Shown: piece by piece, positions 35,300-46,605 of the stretch
Position numbering within the stretch: the stretch's first letter is position 1
Layout: each line of letters opens with the position of its first letter
Source: Myotis daubentonii
Lineage: Eukaryota > Chordata > Mammalia > Chiroptera > Vespertilionidae
Reading direction: 5' to 3'
DNA: 64,000 nt
NCBI RefSeq assembly: GCF_963259705.1
Contig: NC_081847.1
Coordinates: 91,008,046 to 91,072,045 of the forward strand
Made by a program: the position numbers and the translations under genes
The notes under the pieces: generated by a model
Seen by the model: the letters and a program-made list of their open reading frames with translations, nothing else
Databases searched by the model: none
What the model was told of the DNA's origin: nothing

Positions 35300-38200
35300 A
35301 GACATGAGCTCGGAAAAGGCAAGAAACGGTGAAAATAAATGTTAACAGTGTGAAGCGTTAAAAAATTCTTCACTTGTCTGGGCTGAAAATAACAACTAGC
35401 TTTGCTAGCCTCTCATTATTCCCCAGCCCCCTGACAATCCAGAAAGGATAATAAAACAGTGTTAATCACTTTATGGCTGTCAACATAACTCTTTGGAAAC
35501 TACAAACCAGCTTAAAAGAGCCAATAGGTGACCAAGCAAGGAACTGGTACCCAAATCATTCACAAACGTTTATGTTGAAACTGGAAGGCAAGCACCTTGT
35601 TTTAAGCATTATCAAAGATCACCATTAGAGTTTTAAAATATTTGTAAAATAGCAAAAGAAAAACTAGTTAGACTAAGTACAGCTTAGTGGTGACGTGTGT
35701 AGTAATTCTAATATAACTACGTGGAGAGACTGTAGGTAAATGATAGATGACTGTGTTAAACATATTTGATGGCTAATAGGTTGGTTCACCCATACTTCTG
35801 TGCTAACACAAATTGAATAACCTGGAACTGGGAGACAGATTCTGTTTCCTGGGTGCTAGTCATCTAGGTGGACTGTGTACTCCGTGCAATGTGAAGCAGG
35901 TCTTAGAAATACTAAAAATCCCAAAAAGGTTGGAATTTATTAAATGGGCATGAGAAAATAGGCAGTACTTTTAAAAGTTTGTTTGGGTTTCAAATGTCTT
36001 TCCCAAATAGCTATGGCCATTTTAGCCAATGATCATTACACCTTTAACCTCCTACTAAATTGGCTGACATTCAAATGTTGATGTAAATCCAGAAATGAAT
36101 TGTGTACATAATTAAAAACATAGAGTCAGAGTGAATATGTAATTTTTGAAGCTCTATAATTAAAATTCTGTCAGAACATTACTTGAATGAAGATTATGAG
36201 ACTAAGAACTTTATACATGAATATAAAACATGTTCTGATGAAGAACAATACATAGCCCTAAATACAGACTTTTTTTTTTTTTCTATAAATGTTTCAGGGC
36301 AAATACAGTTAGATCAAGTAACCTAGAGGTTAATGATATGTAGCAGATATATCTGGAATTCAATGTCAAAAGAGCTCGGGACGGTATTTTGGTTGATATT
36401 AAATAATCAAATAAATATTTATAATGCACTAATTTTTGTCCCCAAGGACTGTCTCTGTAGAAGTCAGATACTTTGTAAACTTTAAACGCTGTTTTGAACT
36501 ATGTATACATAACATTTAAATCATTATTTCTTCTTTTTTGTTAAGACAAATTGATCTGAGATCCAGCTTGTGATGTGGATTTGAATGATGATTATTCCCT
36601 TATAAAATAAAGTCTACTTCTTAGGTCTATGGGACAACCTAAGGTCTATGATTCAGAATAAAGCACCTAAAGGGAAGACTGGAATTCTCCCCCAAAGGCT
36701 GTTCACTGAAAATAACATGCCTTCAAAGGACTGTTATAATGGTTGAGGTCTTAAAAGGCAATTTAAAAAATGTAGGAATAAAAAGAATATCAATGTGTAA
36801 TCCTAAAAAAGAGCCCCACCCCCCAAAACAATTGAATTTGAAAGTATCTTCCTAGAAAGATTGATGAAGAACACTGCTATTTTTTCTTGTATTTCCATGG
36901 TTTTATGTAACTGATGGATCTTAATATCAATAGTTATTAAAGATGGTCACTCTGGCATTTGTTAGACAACCTAAAAACATACCTGAAGATACCAGGAGTC
37001 TCAAGAAAACACTTTTTTATGACATGTCATATCAAAGGAACAAGTAAAACTACTTGTGACCACTCCCTTTAATTTATTAACTAATAATTGATTAATAATT
37101 ATTTTTTTCTTCAAACTCCTGGGTCCAAGTATACTCAAGTATATTTGAATAAATGCCCTTTGACTTTATTTCTGGAAAAATGACCCATCATTAATGGAAC
37201 CCCCAAATGGGAGAAAGAAATAAAAGAAAGACTCCCAGTGAATGCCTTTATTTACACCTCTGCATTTGGCATGCTACAGAACATCACAATTTTACCAGTA
37301 CATAGTCAACAGAGTTCAAATAAGATGTATATTGTGGATTTGAAAATATTGACATCATCTGCTATAACATAGAGCAGAACAGCTATAGGTGAAATAATTC
37401 ATTCCCCAACCCCTTTTGACAAGAGTTGGAAGTTGAATATTCTTTGATCTGTAAAACCTTGGGAAACTTGAATAATGGGGGTAATAATCCTTACAAGATA
37501 TTGTCATATCCAGTTTTATTTTAATGAACTCATATTCTCATAGGATTTAGAAACGAAAAAAAAAAGGTTCCTTTACCATGCAATGGTAAATTTACTTCTG
37601 GCTAACAATGCTTTGATTCTATTTACAGACCTTTAACCAGGTAATACTGTATAGCAAACACACAGAAATGTACATTACTAAAATTTAGAGCTAGAAAAAT
37701 ATGCCATAGGATATAATTTGGAATCTATAAATTGGAGCATGTGTAAACCAAGAACATATTGACAAATCAGAAATGTAAAGTTTATGCTAGTGCGAAAAGT
37801 CAGTTGGCAGTGGGATAGAATAATGAAATGGGATTGTCTAGTACAATTTCATTCGTGTTAACACAATATCATTGACTCTGTTAAAAGTTCCTAGTTGATC
37901 CCTTCAAAATAGCAGCAGAGGGCTATTCAAAAAAGTAGTAAATTCAATTCAAACTAACAGTTCAGTATTACTTGACGGAACAATTCTAACTTACCCCAGC
38001 AAACATTTTACATGTTCTAAACACTTTTTAAGGATAACCTTTAAAAAATTCCCCCAAAGCTTAACCATGCAGCTCAGCTTAAGTAAACCATTTTAACTGA
38101 GGAGCTGTATAGTAGAGAGCTGAATATAAATGAAGAACACTTAACTAAACGCACAATCTGAGAATACAGCGCAGTTCCCACCTGCTTCCTGGGGAGGTGA

Positions 38201-39108
38201 CCTGCCACTAGAGAGGACAACCTCTGCTTCAGTCTGAGAAGCACACTTGGCAGTTTTCCTTTCTTAAGTCAGAGCTGCAGCAGGGAAGGGAGACATGGGT
38301 GTGAAATCCTGCCACCTCCCCAGTAGGCGGTATCAGTCACTATTGCATCTACACTAAACACAAACTAGAAGCAGGAAAGTCTTGACAGAAGAATTCTAGC
38401 TGCAGCCCCATCTCAAGATTCAGACTCAGAGCAAATGGGTCAGTTTACCCCAAATGGACCTCGCCCTGTGGCCACTCTCTATGGAACTTCCCTCCCAGAA
38501 AACAGTCCCTCATCTGTGGGTTGTCTGACCCAGTGCAGTTATTAAGGTCGGAGCGCTTGGTGGCTTGTGGACTTGGCTGTGGTGCCAGATTCTTGTTTCT
38601 TTAATGGTTAACCGTGGTCTGACTATGTGGTTGGGTTTTTATTTATATTATCTATGAAACTGACAGGGCATTTGGCACAAATTTCAAACTCTTCCCACAT
38701 ACATGAACACATAGTGCATGTGTAGTTCTTTTTAAATATTGCAGGAAGTGCATAGCAAGTCAAAAAATAGCAAGAGATTGATGCCAACTGCCATGTGAAG
38801 GCCAGCGCTTTTACCTGGCTGCGTTTTCTTCCACCTGCTGGAGATGCACTGCAGGCCACACAGACGCACAGAGAATGCTGTCTCGTGACTCCATTGGGAC
38901 TAATACAAGAAAAGAGTGAACCCATGCTAAGGAGACCTCTTGCCCAACAACCCGTTTCCATCTGTTTTCCTCCTGGTGGTTGGAGGAAACGGTGCTCCAC
39001 ACTTTCCTTAGCACCTGGTTGCTCATCACAAATCCCATTGTCAGCTTTTTGGGGGTGGGAATTGGAGCTAACGCTCAATCCCTGAGGAAAAGTGTGCTGG
39101 GACCCTGG
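35300..39108 (-). other. DSG1: Probable DSG1 3' UTR (repeat-poor)
   Basis: Sequence downstream of the DSG1 stop. For roughly 3.8 kb no young SINE, L1 or DNA transposon is recognisable, unlike every neighbouring stretch of that length. Human DSG1 is known to have a 3' UTR of several kb, so this is inferred to be the 3' UTR. AATAAA signals on the minus strand lie at 38638-38643, 37515-37520, 37247-37252, 37165-37170, 37073-37078 and 35936-35941; which are used cannot be told from sequence. Confidence 0.5.
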
Positions 39109-40167
39109 CTACTTAGTATATTGCACGGTACTGTACTTGGTGATTCGACTTCGGGCTGTGCTCGGGGAAGTGGATCCAAGGGTCTGGCTAAAGTGATGGT
39201 CAGAGGAGCTCCTCATATGGCCGATGGTGGCTGTCCCCCCCATGCTGCTACTCAGGCCTCCGCCTCCCCCCAGGCTGCTCAGCCCGAAGCCACCACCACC
39301 TATTCCAGCTTCACTGCCAACCAGGCCACTGCCGACTGTGCCACTGCCACCAAGGATCCCCGCTGGGCCACTAAATCCAGTTACGCCAGAGCCAGACATA
39401 ACCCTCTCGGTCACAATCACGTTGTGGGCATTGGATAGGTCGGGGTGCACACTCAGGCCGCCCATCATGCCAGAAGTTGGCCGGATTACCCTTTCTGTCA
39501 CTACCACGTTGGAAGACTCTCTGGGATCAGGGATGGTCAGAGTGGTGGGTAGACTTGAACCTGGAGCTATTATCCTTTCTGTCACTATGACGTTTGACCC
39601 CTCTCTTAGGTCAGGCATCTCGAGCATCCCATGCAAGTCGGCACCAGAGATGGGGCCGACCACCCTCTCTGTCACCACCACGTTGGAGGCGTGCCGGTTG
39701 TCATGGATGTGGACAGAGGGCTTCAGAGTGCCAGAGGTGGCGTAGGACTCAGTCACAGTGACATTACCATAGCTCAGGGGGTCAGGAATGGACATAGGAT
39801 GCTGAACACCAGGGCCAGAGGGGTAGGCACTCTCAGAAATGACCGTAGTCGTGCCATAGCATGGGGAGATGGGTGGGCGTCCGCTAGCAACGGGCTCTGA
39901 TCCCTGCTGAGGGTAAATCGGTTCAGTGCTCTCAGGCCAAGGGAGATCAAAATCTGGATATGATTCGACATTTTTCCCCAGGCTGATATCTGCCAGCCTC
40001 TTAAATTTAGGCCCCAGTGTATCCAAGAAACTGTCATCAAAGTCTTCTCCAATGAAGCTACAACAGCCCACAGAGCCAGCGGGGGAACCCACACCTTCGA
40101 TATCATATATGAGCAGACAGTCATTGGACGGGCGCCCTTCGTCTTCATCGGCATAAGCATATGCTTT
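39109..40167 (-). CDS. DSG1: DSG1 exon 15 (cytoplasmic tail, desmoglein repeats, stop)
   Basis: 1,059 nt including the TAG at 39109-39111; acceptor TTTAG. Starts KAYAYADEDEGRPSNDCLLI, the rest of the catenin-binding segment, then DIEGVGSPAGSVGCCSFIGE and a Pro-rich linker. Five desmoglein repeats of about 29 residues follow, each with an N-V-[TVI]-V-T-E core (NVTVTESY, NVVVTERVVG, NVIVTERIIA, NVVVTERVIR, NVIVTERVMS). A Gly/Ser-rich stretch leads to MRSSSDHHF and the end ITKYSTVQYTK. Repeat number and C-terminus are those of DSG1. A 173-codon frame on the opposite strand is only a shadow of this exon. Confidence 0.98.
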   Translation of the reverse strand, partial: KAYAYADEDEGRPSNDCLLIYDIEGVGSPAGSVGCCSFIGEDFDDSFLDTLGPKFKRLADISLGKNVESYPDFDLPWPESTEPIYPQQGSEPVASGRPPISPCYGTTTVISESAYPSGPGVQHPMSIPDPLSYGNVTVTESYATSGTLKPSVHIHDNRHASNVVVTERVVGPISGADLHGMLEMPDLREGSNVIVTERIIAPGSSLPTTLTIPDPRESSNVVVTERVIRPTSGMMGGLSVHPDLSNAHNVIVTERVMSGSGVTGFSGPAGILGGSGTVGSGLVGSEAGIGGGGFGLSSLGGGGGLSSSMGGTATIGHMRSSSDHHFSQTLGSTSPSTARSRITKYSTVQYTK

Positions 40168-40370
40168 CTAAATTTGCAGAGGAGAGAGAAAACAAGTCAT
40201 GAATACATATTTAACAACAATAGAAGTCTTTATCTTAAGTTTTTTTTACAGGGCATTACCAAAGAAAAATAGAAAAAACAAAATTCTAGCCTCTACTAGA
40301 GGTGTTCTAAAAATCATATAACTGCATGAAATAATTTGCTTAGAAGTTATTTTAACTGTAATTCCAATAA

Positions 40371-40439
40371 TATATCTTGATTTTTATAAGTACCGCGCGC
40401 TAACCGATTGCGCCACTGGAGCTCCTATATCTTGATTTT
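40371..40439 (-). mobile_element. Retro-inserted 5' half of tRNA-Ile(UAU) with 14-bp target duplication
   Basis: The 41-bp insert 40385-40425, read on the minus strand, is GGA followed by 38 nt of the 5' part of tRNA-Ile-UAU: acceptor strand GCTCCAG, D arm GCGC-AATCGGTTA-GCGC, anticodon stem CGGTA and loop CTTATA. It stops at or one base after position 37, next to the UAU anticodon. Perfect direct repeats tatatcttgatttt lie at 40371-40384 and 40426-40439. No 3' half, no CCA, no A tail beyond the target site. Sits in DSG1 intron 14. A functional tRNA is excluded; L1-type reverse transcription of a tRNA half or of a tRNA template that stopped in the anticodon loop would explain it. Confidence 0.88.
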
Positions 40440-40918
40440 AAAAATTTATTTAGGTGGACTTTATAATGGTGTACTTTGGACACAAAAGCACACACACAAA
40501 AATCACATGAATTATTTTGTATCCAAGTCAGGAGGAGGTACTTCAAAATGCTGAATTTGAAGTACACAAAATTGTGCTTTTTTTTAGGTTTATTTGTACA
40601 AGTGGGATTGGTAGGAAAGAGGAGTTGGAGACGTGTATTCACAGGGGTCCATCTGTGAATAAGCTTATTTGCCATGTGAAGGGATTTAGACTTCATGCCA
40701 TAGGCAAAACACAGCTGGGAGCCGGTGGCTGTTCCTGAGTGGGGGAGCAGCAGGCCTCGGCGAGCGGGTTAGCTATAGTGTTAGCAGCGCCATCACCCAT
40801 GGGGGCTGGGAGCCTGGTGAGGAGATGCCTGCCAAAGCCCCCGGGGAGCAGTGGGAGCCCGGGGTACAGCAGTGGGTGCTGGCTAGACGGGGAGGAAGGC
40901 ATGGGACAGAGCCCTTAC

Positions 40919-41124
40919 CTGGCAGAAGTAACTTTCCATAAAGTCCATGTTCAGACCTTCTCTACATTCCCTCATAGAATTTCTTCTTAATGTTCCAGAA
41001 TATTCTTGACAGATCTCAGGTTCTCCTGATGATTTAACTCCATCCGCTAGTTCAAATCCTGTCATTCTTTCTTCTCCTTCCATCTCTTGCATTTCTCTGC
41101 CACCGTACTCATTTGTATAAACCC
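40919..41124 (-). CDS. DSG1: DSG1 exon 14 (catenin-binding ICS segment)
   Basis: 206 nt, phase 1 to 0; acceptor TTTCAG, donor GTAAGG. Encodes VYTNEYGGREMQEMEGEERM, TGFELADGVKSSGEPEICQE, YSGTLRRNSMRECREG and MDFMESYFCQ. The last part, with the first residues of exon 15, is the conserved cadherin-like segment that binds plakoglobin. Confidence 0.97.
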
Positions 41125-43094
41125 CTGAAAGTGAAGGTTTAAATTTACTTTATGTAGTTGCTGTAGACTAGAAATTAGTACCTTACTTTTATGTATAGTT
41201 CTTCATTTAAGTATGCATTTGTGAGCAAAGTAAAAAGTAAAAAAGAAAATGATACTTAAATACAGGAACTATAAATATATTCAGTTCAAAATAATAGTAT
41301 CAATTAACTTGGTAACTTGGGGTAATTATTGTTAATTATTTGTTGGTAACTATATGTTGAGCTAGAAGCAAGGGGCTGCATAGTGGTTACAAAAACCTAT
41401 GCTTTACATATTTTTATTTAAAAAATTTTTCAAGTACAGTTTACATTCAATATTATTTTGTATTAGTTTCTGCTGTACAACATATTGATTAGATTTACAG
41501 CACTCCCCCTGATATTTCCAGTACCCAACTGGCACCATACATAGTTATTAAGAGGACTTTGATTTTAAATTAACAAAAATTGGGGGGAAATGACCTACAT
41601 TCTAAAAGTGCAGTGGTATAAGAACACCCGAATGTACTATATTAGAAGCACAGGGCCCCAGGAGAAGCCCCAGGACCACGCTTTCAGAGAAGCCATGGCG
41701 ATGGCGAGGGGAAAGGTCTGCCTGGGAGCCTTGAATCTGCACGTGGATGTGAGGGAGCATGGAAGCCTCGCAGTATTCTCAGCAGGGGAGGTAAAGCCAT
41801 GGCCTGGATTGTGGAGGTGCCGTGGACAGGAGCAGTGCTGACATGATAGGTGTCCCATGCTTTACTATTTTAAATATCATGATTTTAGGGACAGGGCGTT
41901 TCCAGACGGCTGTTACTTTGGTGCCTTTCACTGTGCTTTGTGGAGGTCTGTGTAAATATTTGTAGACTTACTGAGAGACTCAATGTATAAACAAAGTCTT
42001 AGAACTGATTGGGTATCAGTGAGCAGGAAGATATAAAAGTTTCTACTTTTGACGTGGGAGGGGGGCGATATTGGTTTGATTTTAACAACAATGGAGGCAT
42101 GAGGAGGAGATATGGTTTTAAATACTAGCACGTCCATGCTTTGCATAAGGTCCAGTTCTACAAGTTATAAATATTCCTATACTCCTTCCATTTTAAAGAG
42201 TCAACGTGGAAAAGTCATGGTTACTAGTTTGAGAAAGGCTGAGAGAAAAATAAGAGAATCAATATGTATTTACCTTGAAAAAAAGAAAAGATGGCACAAC
42301 TCTTTTCAAAGATACGAGGTTTCTAAAAATCAGTTGCTCTTTTTATTGGAGTCACAGTTATTCGCGTACTGTGAAATGCGCCTTCTCCCTGGGTTCTGCC
42401 TGGGAACTGCCCTAGACCTCTGTCGTAGGGCCGGTTGTACCGACCGTCTCACCCAGGTGCCTGGACAAACTCCACCACGTGCACACGCCTCAGAGGAGAG
42501 CGTTAAAAGATGTTGATAGTGTCTCCTCCACTTACTTTCAGTCTGAGAAACTGGACAAATCTTTTCAGGTCAACCTTTAGGCTGATGCTGAGAATGGATG
42601 CAGTTTTTAGTTTTGTCATGATGACAGCGGAAGCCAGCATGATTCTGAACCATTCATGAATTGTGGAGGTGGAATCTAGTCTCAATAAATGAGCACAGAT
42701 CTATTGTAATAGAGTTGTTCTTTCATTCTAATTAGCATTTTTGGGGGTACATAAGATTGGCTTTACTTAGACAAAAAATACACCACAAAAACCTATGCCC
42801 AAAATAGACTCGTGGTTACAACTCAGTTATTCTTTTCTACGCATAGACATCCTAATCAGGCCATTTCCTAAGCACTCTCTGATGATTGAAGAAGATGTAA
42901 AAAATTCAACACATAAGAATAACAATTACTGTAGGTTTTCCCTTTCCATTTAATATGTAAATTAGTCATTTTAAAAGGAAGAATAGAAACAATTTTAAAG
43001 ACAAATATAATAATTGAGAAACAGTGAGGTATGCAAAGAGAGAACACCATTCCTTCTGAGTCATTTGAGTTGTTAAAATAAAAGGAAATTGTAC
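41125..43094. other. DSG1 intron 13
   Basis: Contains an antisense L1 3' end at about 41405-41550 (tttctgctgtacaacatatt ... ccaactggcaccatacatag). The rest shows no recognised repeat. Open frames at 41590-41858 and 42112-42516 lack support. Confidence 0.5.
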
Positions 43095-43164
43095 CTGAAG
43101 TGTCAACACATTGGATTATATTCCCTCCTGGTGGAATTTGTGGTATAGGGATGGTGGTGATAAT
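43095..43164 (-). CDS. DSG1: DSG1 exon 13 (intracellular anchor)
   Basis: 70 nt, phase 0 to 1; acceptor TTTTAG, donor GTACAA. Encodes IITTIPIPQIPPGGNIIQCV then DTSG, clearly the counterpart of human DITTVIPQIPPDNANIIECIDNSG. The donor GTACAA is weak but positions and phases agree with exons 12 and 14. Confidence 0.92.
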
Positions 43165-43448
43165 CTAAAAGACAAGAAACAACATCTTCCCATTGGTAAC
43201 GACTCTTTTCTTTCTCTAGTTACACATTGGGTTAGTTCTCAAATTATCTCCGATGCTCTGAAAGAATGTTACTGAGGAAACTTTTGAGATCCATGTGAAA
43301 CCGGAACTGCATTCAGAAAGCCTTCCCTGGTTACGCCCATCTAATTTGCAGGTACCTCTGCTTTCTCTCCAGTGCCCCCCGTGGCTAGCATGCAGAAGAC
43401 TGAGTTTAGGTGACTACCGCAGGTCATTTCTTACAGATTGGCACTTAC

Positions 43449-43582
43449 CCCAGGCTCAGGCCCAGGTCCTTCCACTGCCCACGGATGCATTACCCCTTCT
43501 GAACATTCAGGAACAGGCTCGAAGCCGGCTCCGCCACCAGGGGCGCCTCCACAGTCACAGCAGATCAACAAGAATGGGACCA
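43449..43582 (-). CDS. DSG1: DSG1 exon 12 (membrane end and juxtamembrane tail)
   Basis: 134 nt, phase 1 to 0; acceptor CTCCAG, donor GTAAGT. Joined to the T from exon 11 it encodes LVPFLLICCDCGGAPGGGAG, FEPVPECSEGVMHPWAVEG and PGPEPG. The CC pair just inside the membrane is the usual palmitoylation site of desmogleins. The GGGAG run replaces the RSAAG of human DSG1 (from memory). Confidence 0.94.
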
Positions 43583-44448
43583 CTGGAGGTGACAGGAGAG
43601 GAATATTGGAATTAGCAGAGGGGCCACAAAAGAAAAACTTACTTTTTGTGATTAAATTTGAATCCCTAATATAACCCCATTTGATCCTAAAATTATTATG
43701 AATGTTATAGAAAATAAACTGTATAATGGTGAGATACTACAATCAATGTGCGCTTCAGTATACTAGATTGCAATAAATTTTAATTTGTTATTTCAGATTC
43801 AGGTTACAAATAGTATCGTACTATGAACACAGATGATTCTTCTCCCTGTTACTCAGGAAAATAGGGAAAGAGAGAAAAAAGAAAGTTGGTAGGCCAGTCC
43901 ACATGTTTGGTGTTTTGTCTTTATTTTTCTCCTTTCACACATGCCTGCCTTTATATTTCAACAGTAACATCTTGTTCATGCTTCAAGCAATTATCCTCTT
44001 TGAGGCTCTTATTTGCCCTTCAATATCTTTTCTTGAAATTACTCAGGCACAAATAGAGAACCTTACGCTGTTTCACACTGTCTTTTACTCTCAATCAGTT
44101 AGAAGTTTCTAGCCCAGAGCTTCTTACATAATATGATCTTAAATAGCGATTTGGAATGAATGAGTGGATGAAGAAAAGGATGTGCACATTTTTTAAACAA
44201 TAAGGAAGGAGGGAAAGAAAAAAGGAAGAGGGCAGGTGGGTAGGGGAATGGAGTAAGGATAGTGATGAGAGAGAGGGAAATGCTGGGCCAGCCCAGGTTC
44301 CAGAGACACGAGGGAAAGTCTGTGCACTCTTCTTGGACCTGCCTGCACCTTCCCACCCGCCACCTGGAGGACAGTATGTTGTGTCCTGAATGTGTTCATA
44401 GGAACAGGTGTTAATGAAAAGCTCCACACACAGGCATTCCCTGTAGGC

Positions 44449-44759
44449 CAGTGGTTCTCAACCTTCCTAACGCCACGACCCTTTCATACAGTTCCTCATG
44501 TTGGGGTGACCCCCAACCATAAAATTATTTCCGTGGCTACTTCATCACTGTAATGTTGCTACTGTTATGAATCGTCATGTAAATATCTGATATGCAAAAT
44601 GTATTTTCATTGTTACAAATTGAACATAATTAAAGCATAGTGATTAATCACAAAAACAATACGTAATTATATATGTGTTTTCCGATGGTCTTAGGCGACC
44701 CCTGTGAAAGGGTCGTTCGACCCCCAAAGGGGTCGCGACCCACAGGTTGAGAACCGCTG
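44449..44759 (+). mobile_element. SPIN-type hAT transposon (non-autonomous), near full length
   Basis: Starts CAGTGGTTCTCAACCTTCCT and ends GGTTGAGAACCGCTG, matching inverted ends, with the SPIN interior (tgaatcgtcatgtaaatatc, gcgacccctgtgaaagggtc, aaaggggtcgcgacccacag). Perfect 8-bp target duplication ctgtaggc at 44441-44448 and 44760-44767, as expected for hAT. SPIN elements are known to have entered several tetrapod lineages, bats included, by horizontal transfer. DSG1 intron 11. Confidence 0.93.
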
Positions 44760-45066
44760 CTGTAGGCTTTCCTGGCCATTCCAATCAGTTGTTTCTCATT
44801 GTCTTCTCTGCTCCGATAGCAGTGGGACCTGCCTATTATGGGACTTCCCATCACATTGAGATTGAATGTGAAAGAAGTTTTTATCTTCCCTGGCCAAGCA
44901 ATTGGATTTTTTAAAAATCTCATAAATCCAGCACTAGACATGGAAGTATCTTGATAATTGAACACAATAAGAATTTTTAAAATGCATTTTATCAAAAGAT
45001 CAGAAAATGTCTCCCAATTTTTGGGGGGGTGGGGGGTACCTGCAGATTGGCTGTTAAAGTACTTAC

Positions 45067-45372
45067 ATCCTAGGACCAAGAATCCCATGATGAGCAGTCC
45101 AATGCCAGCGGGACCAAAATGTACATTATCTGGAAACATGGGTACGCCTATGGGTTCTCTATCATACCCATTTGTTACACCTCCATCGACATTGCCATTG
45201 TTGCTTTGTGTGTCGACAGTGACTTCACCAGTAGTAAGTTCACCTGTACCACCACCAGTACCAGTTCCACCTCCATTGTCGGTGTTATATTTTGGAGTGG
45301 TTTCAGAAGTTGGCCAATCAGAACCTTGAAGATCAATATTAATTGTACCAGTACAAGTTCTTTGAAGACCAT
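45067..45372 (-). CDS. DSG1: DSG1 exon 11 (extracellular anchor and membrane segment)
   Basis: 306 nt, phase 1 to 1; acceptor GTTACAG, donor T-GTAAGT. Begins DGLQRTCTGTINIDLQG, continues with a Thr/Gly/Asn-rich low-complexity anchor containing GGGTGTGGGTGELTTGE, then DNVHFGPAGIG and the hydrophobic LLIMGFLVLG. The anchor differs from human in sequence and is compositionally biased, while the membrane-proximal and membrane residues are nearly unchanged. The membrane helix continues into exon 12. Confidence 0.96.
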
Positions 45373-46088
45373 CTGTAACAAGGTTCAAAATGGAAGAAAT
45401 CATTCATAAATTTAATGTAGTCATTGTTGGGCAATACGAAACTATTTCCTTTTTGCATCAATAGTTATTTCAATGTCTTTATCCCATTCATTCAGTAACT
45501 TCCCCAGTTCTCCCTTGCCGGTGACTCCTTTTGTAAATCAAACTGTTATGACGGTTAGTGCTCCTGAAAAACTGGACAGTGAACACCACCTTGTGTCTGC
45601 ATTGGCCAGTGCTGCGTTACAAGCTCTGGGAGGCAGTCCTAGACTACTGTTTGTTTGTTTTTTTGTTTTGTTTTTCACATTTCTTATATGAGAGCTAGAT
45701 TTTTATTTTTATTTTTTTTGGTGGTTTTATTGTCTTTCTTCTTCAAATATGTTTGTGCTTTTCCTTTTATGGGCTGACAAAATGAACAGATTGGGAGCAG
45801 GTTAGTAAATCATTTCTACAAAAATTTCTTAGTGAGAAAGCAGCATATTCCCAAACTCACAGCCACCAACCACTCACGGGAGAGGGAAGTGGTGCTGTTG
45901 GAGGCGGGGAAATTTTCATTTCAATAAGAAGGTGAAATACGTTTGTTTCACAAGCAGATATTCCAGTGTGCTTTCTTCTTGTCCTTCAAAGTTTCAGTAA
46001 GTTACTGTGTTCCTTGACTGAACACAGGGGTAGGGAGATTTGCTATTTGTTTCAACTTAATCGCTCTACCCTTGCCGTTTATTTCATC

Positions 46089-46127
46089 TAACCAACCAAC
46101 CAACTGACCAACCAACCAACCAACCAG
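46089..46127 (+). repeat. (CCAA)n microsatellite
   Basis: About nine CCAA units with one interruption (ctga). In DSG1 intron 10. Confidence 0.95.
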
Positions 46128-46479
46128 TATTTCAAAACAATGGACTAATTTTTGAGTGAATTTGATAGAAAAGGTGGTGCATCAGAATCCAGCAGCATTT
46201 TCATCGGCAGGTGCCTGGGGCTGAGCTAGAGCTGTAGTAATGACTACAGAAGGGTGCAGGGTCGCTCTGTGGTGATGAGTATGTTTTCTATCTCCTTTGT
46301 GGCAGTGTATGTATTCATACATCTGTCAATGCCTGTTATCGATATTGCTTTTGATATTTATTATAGATAATGCTAAAAGGAACTTCAATGTGCATTCAGC
46401 CTTTTATATTTAGGGATTTTCCTAAGGTTATTGAAAACTGGGTAAAAATAAAGGAATGATTTTGTTTGACATTATTGTT

Positions 46480-46605
46480 CTTAACTCAATTACATAAATG
46501 TAAGCTCTGTTGTCAGACTTTGTCATTGATGTAACCCTAGAACCCAGTACAATGGCTGACATTTGGTTAGGATTCAATATATAGATTCTGAGTAAATGAA
46601 TAAAA
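46480..46605 (+). repeat. L2-like 3' end fragment
   Basis: Pattern aacccagtacaatggctgac then gattcaatatatagattctg and gtaaatgaata matches the L2 tail order. Diverged. Confidence 0.5.

Noticed and set aside
39224..39745. 173-codon open frame on the plus strand
   Set aside because: It is the complement of DSG1 exon 15, whose desmoglein repeats and Gly/Ser-rich codons leave the opposite strand open.
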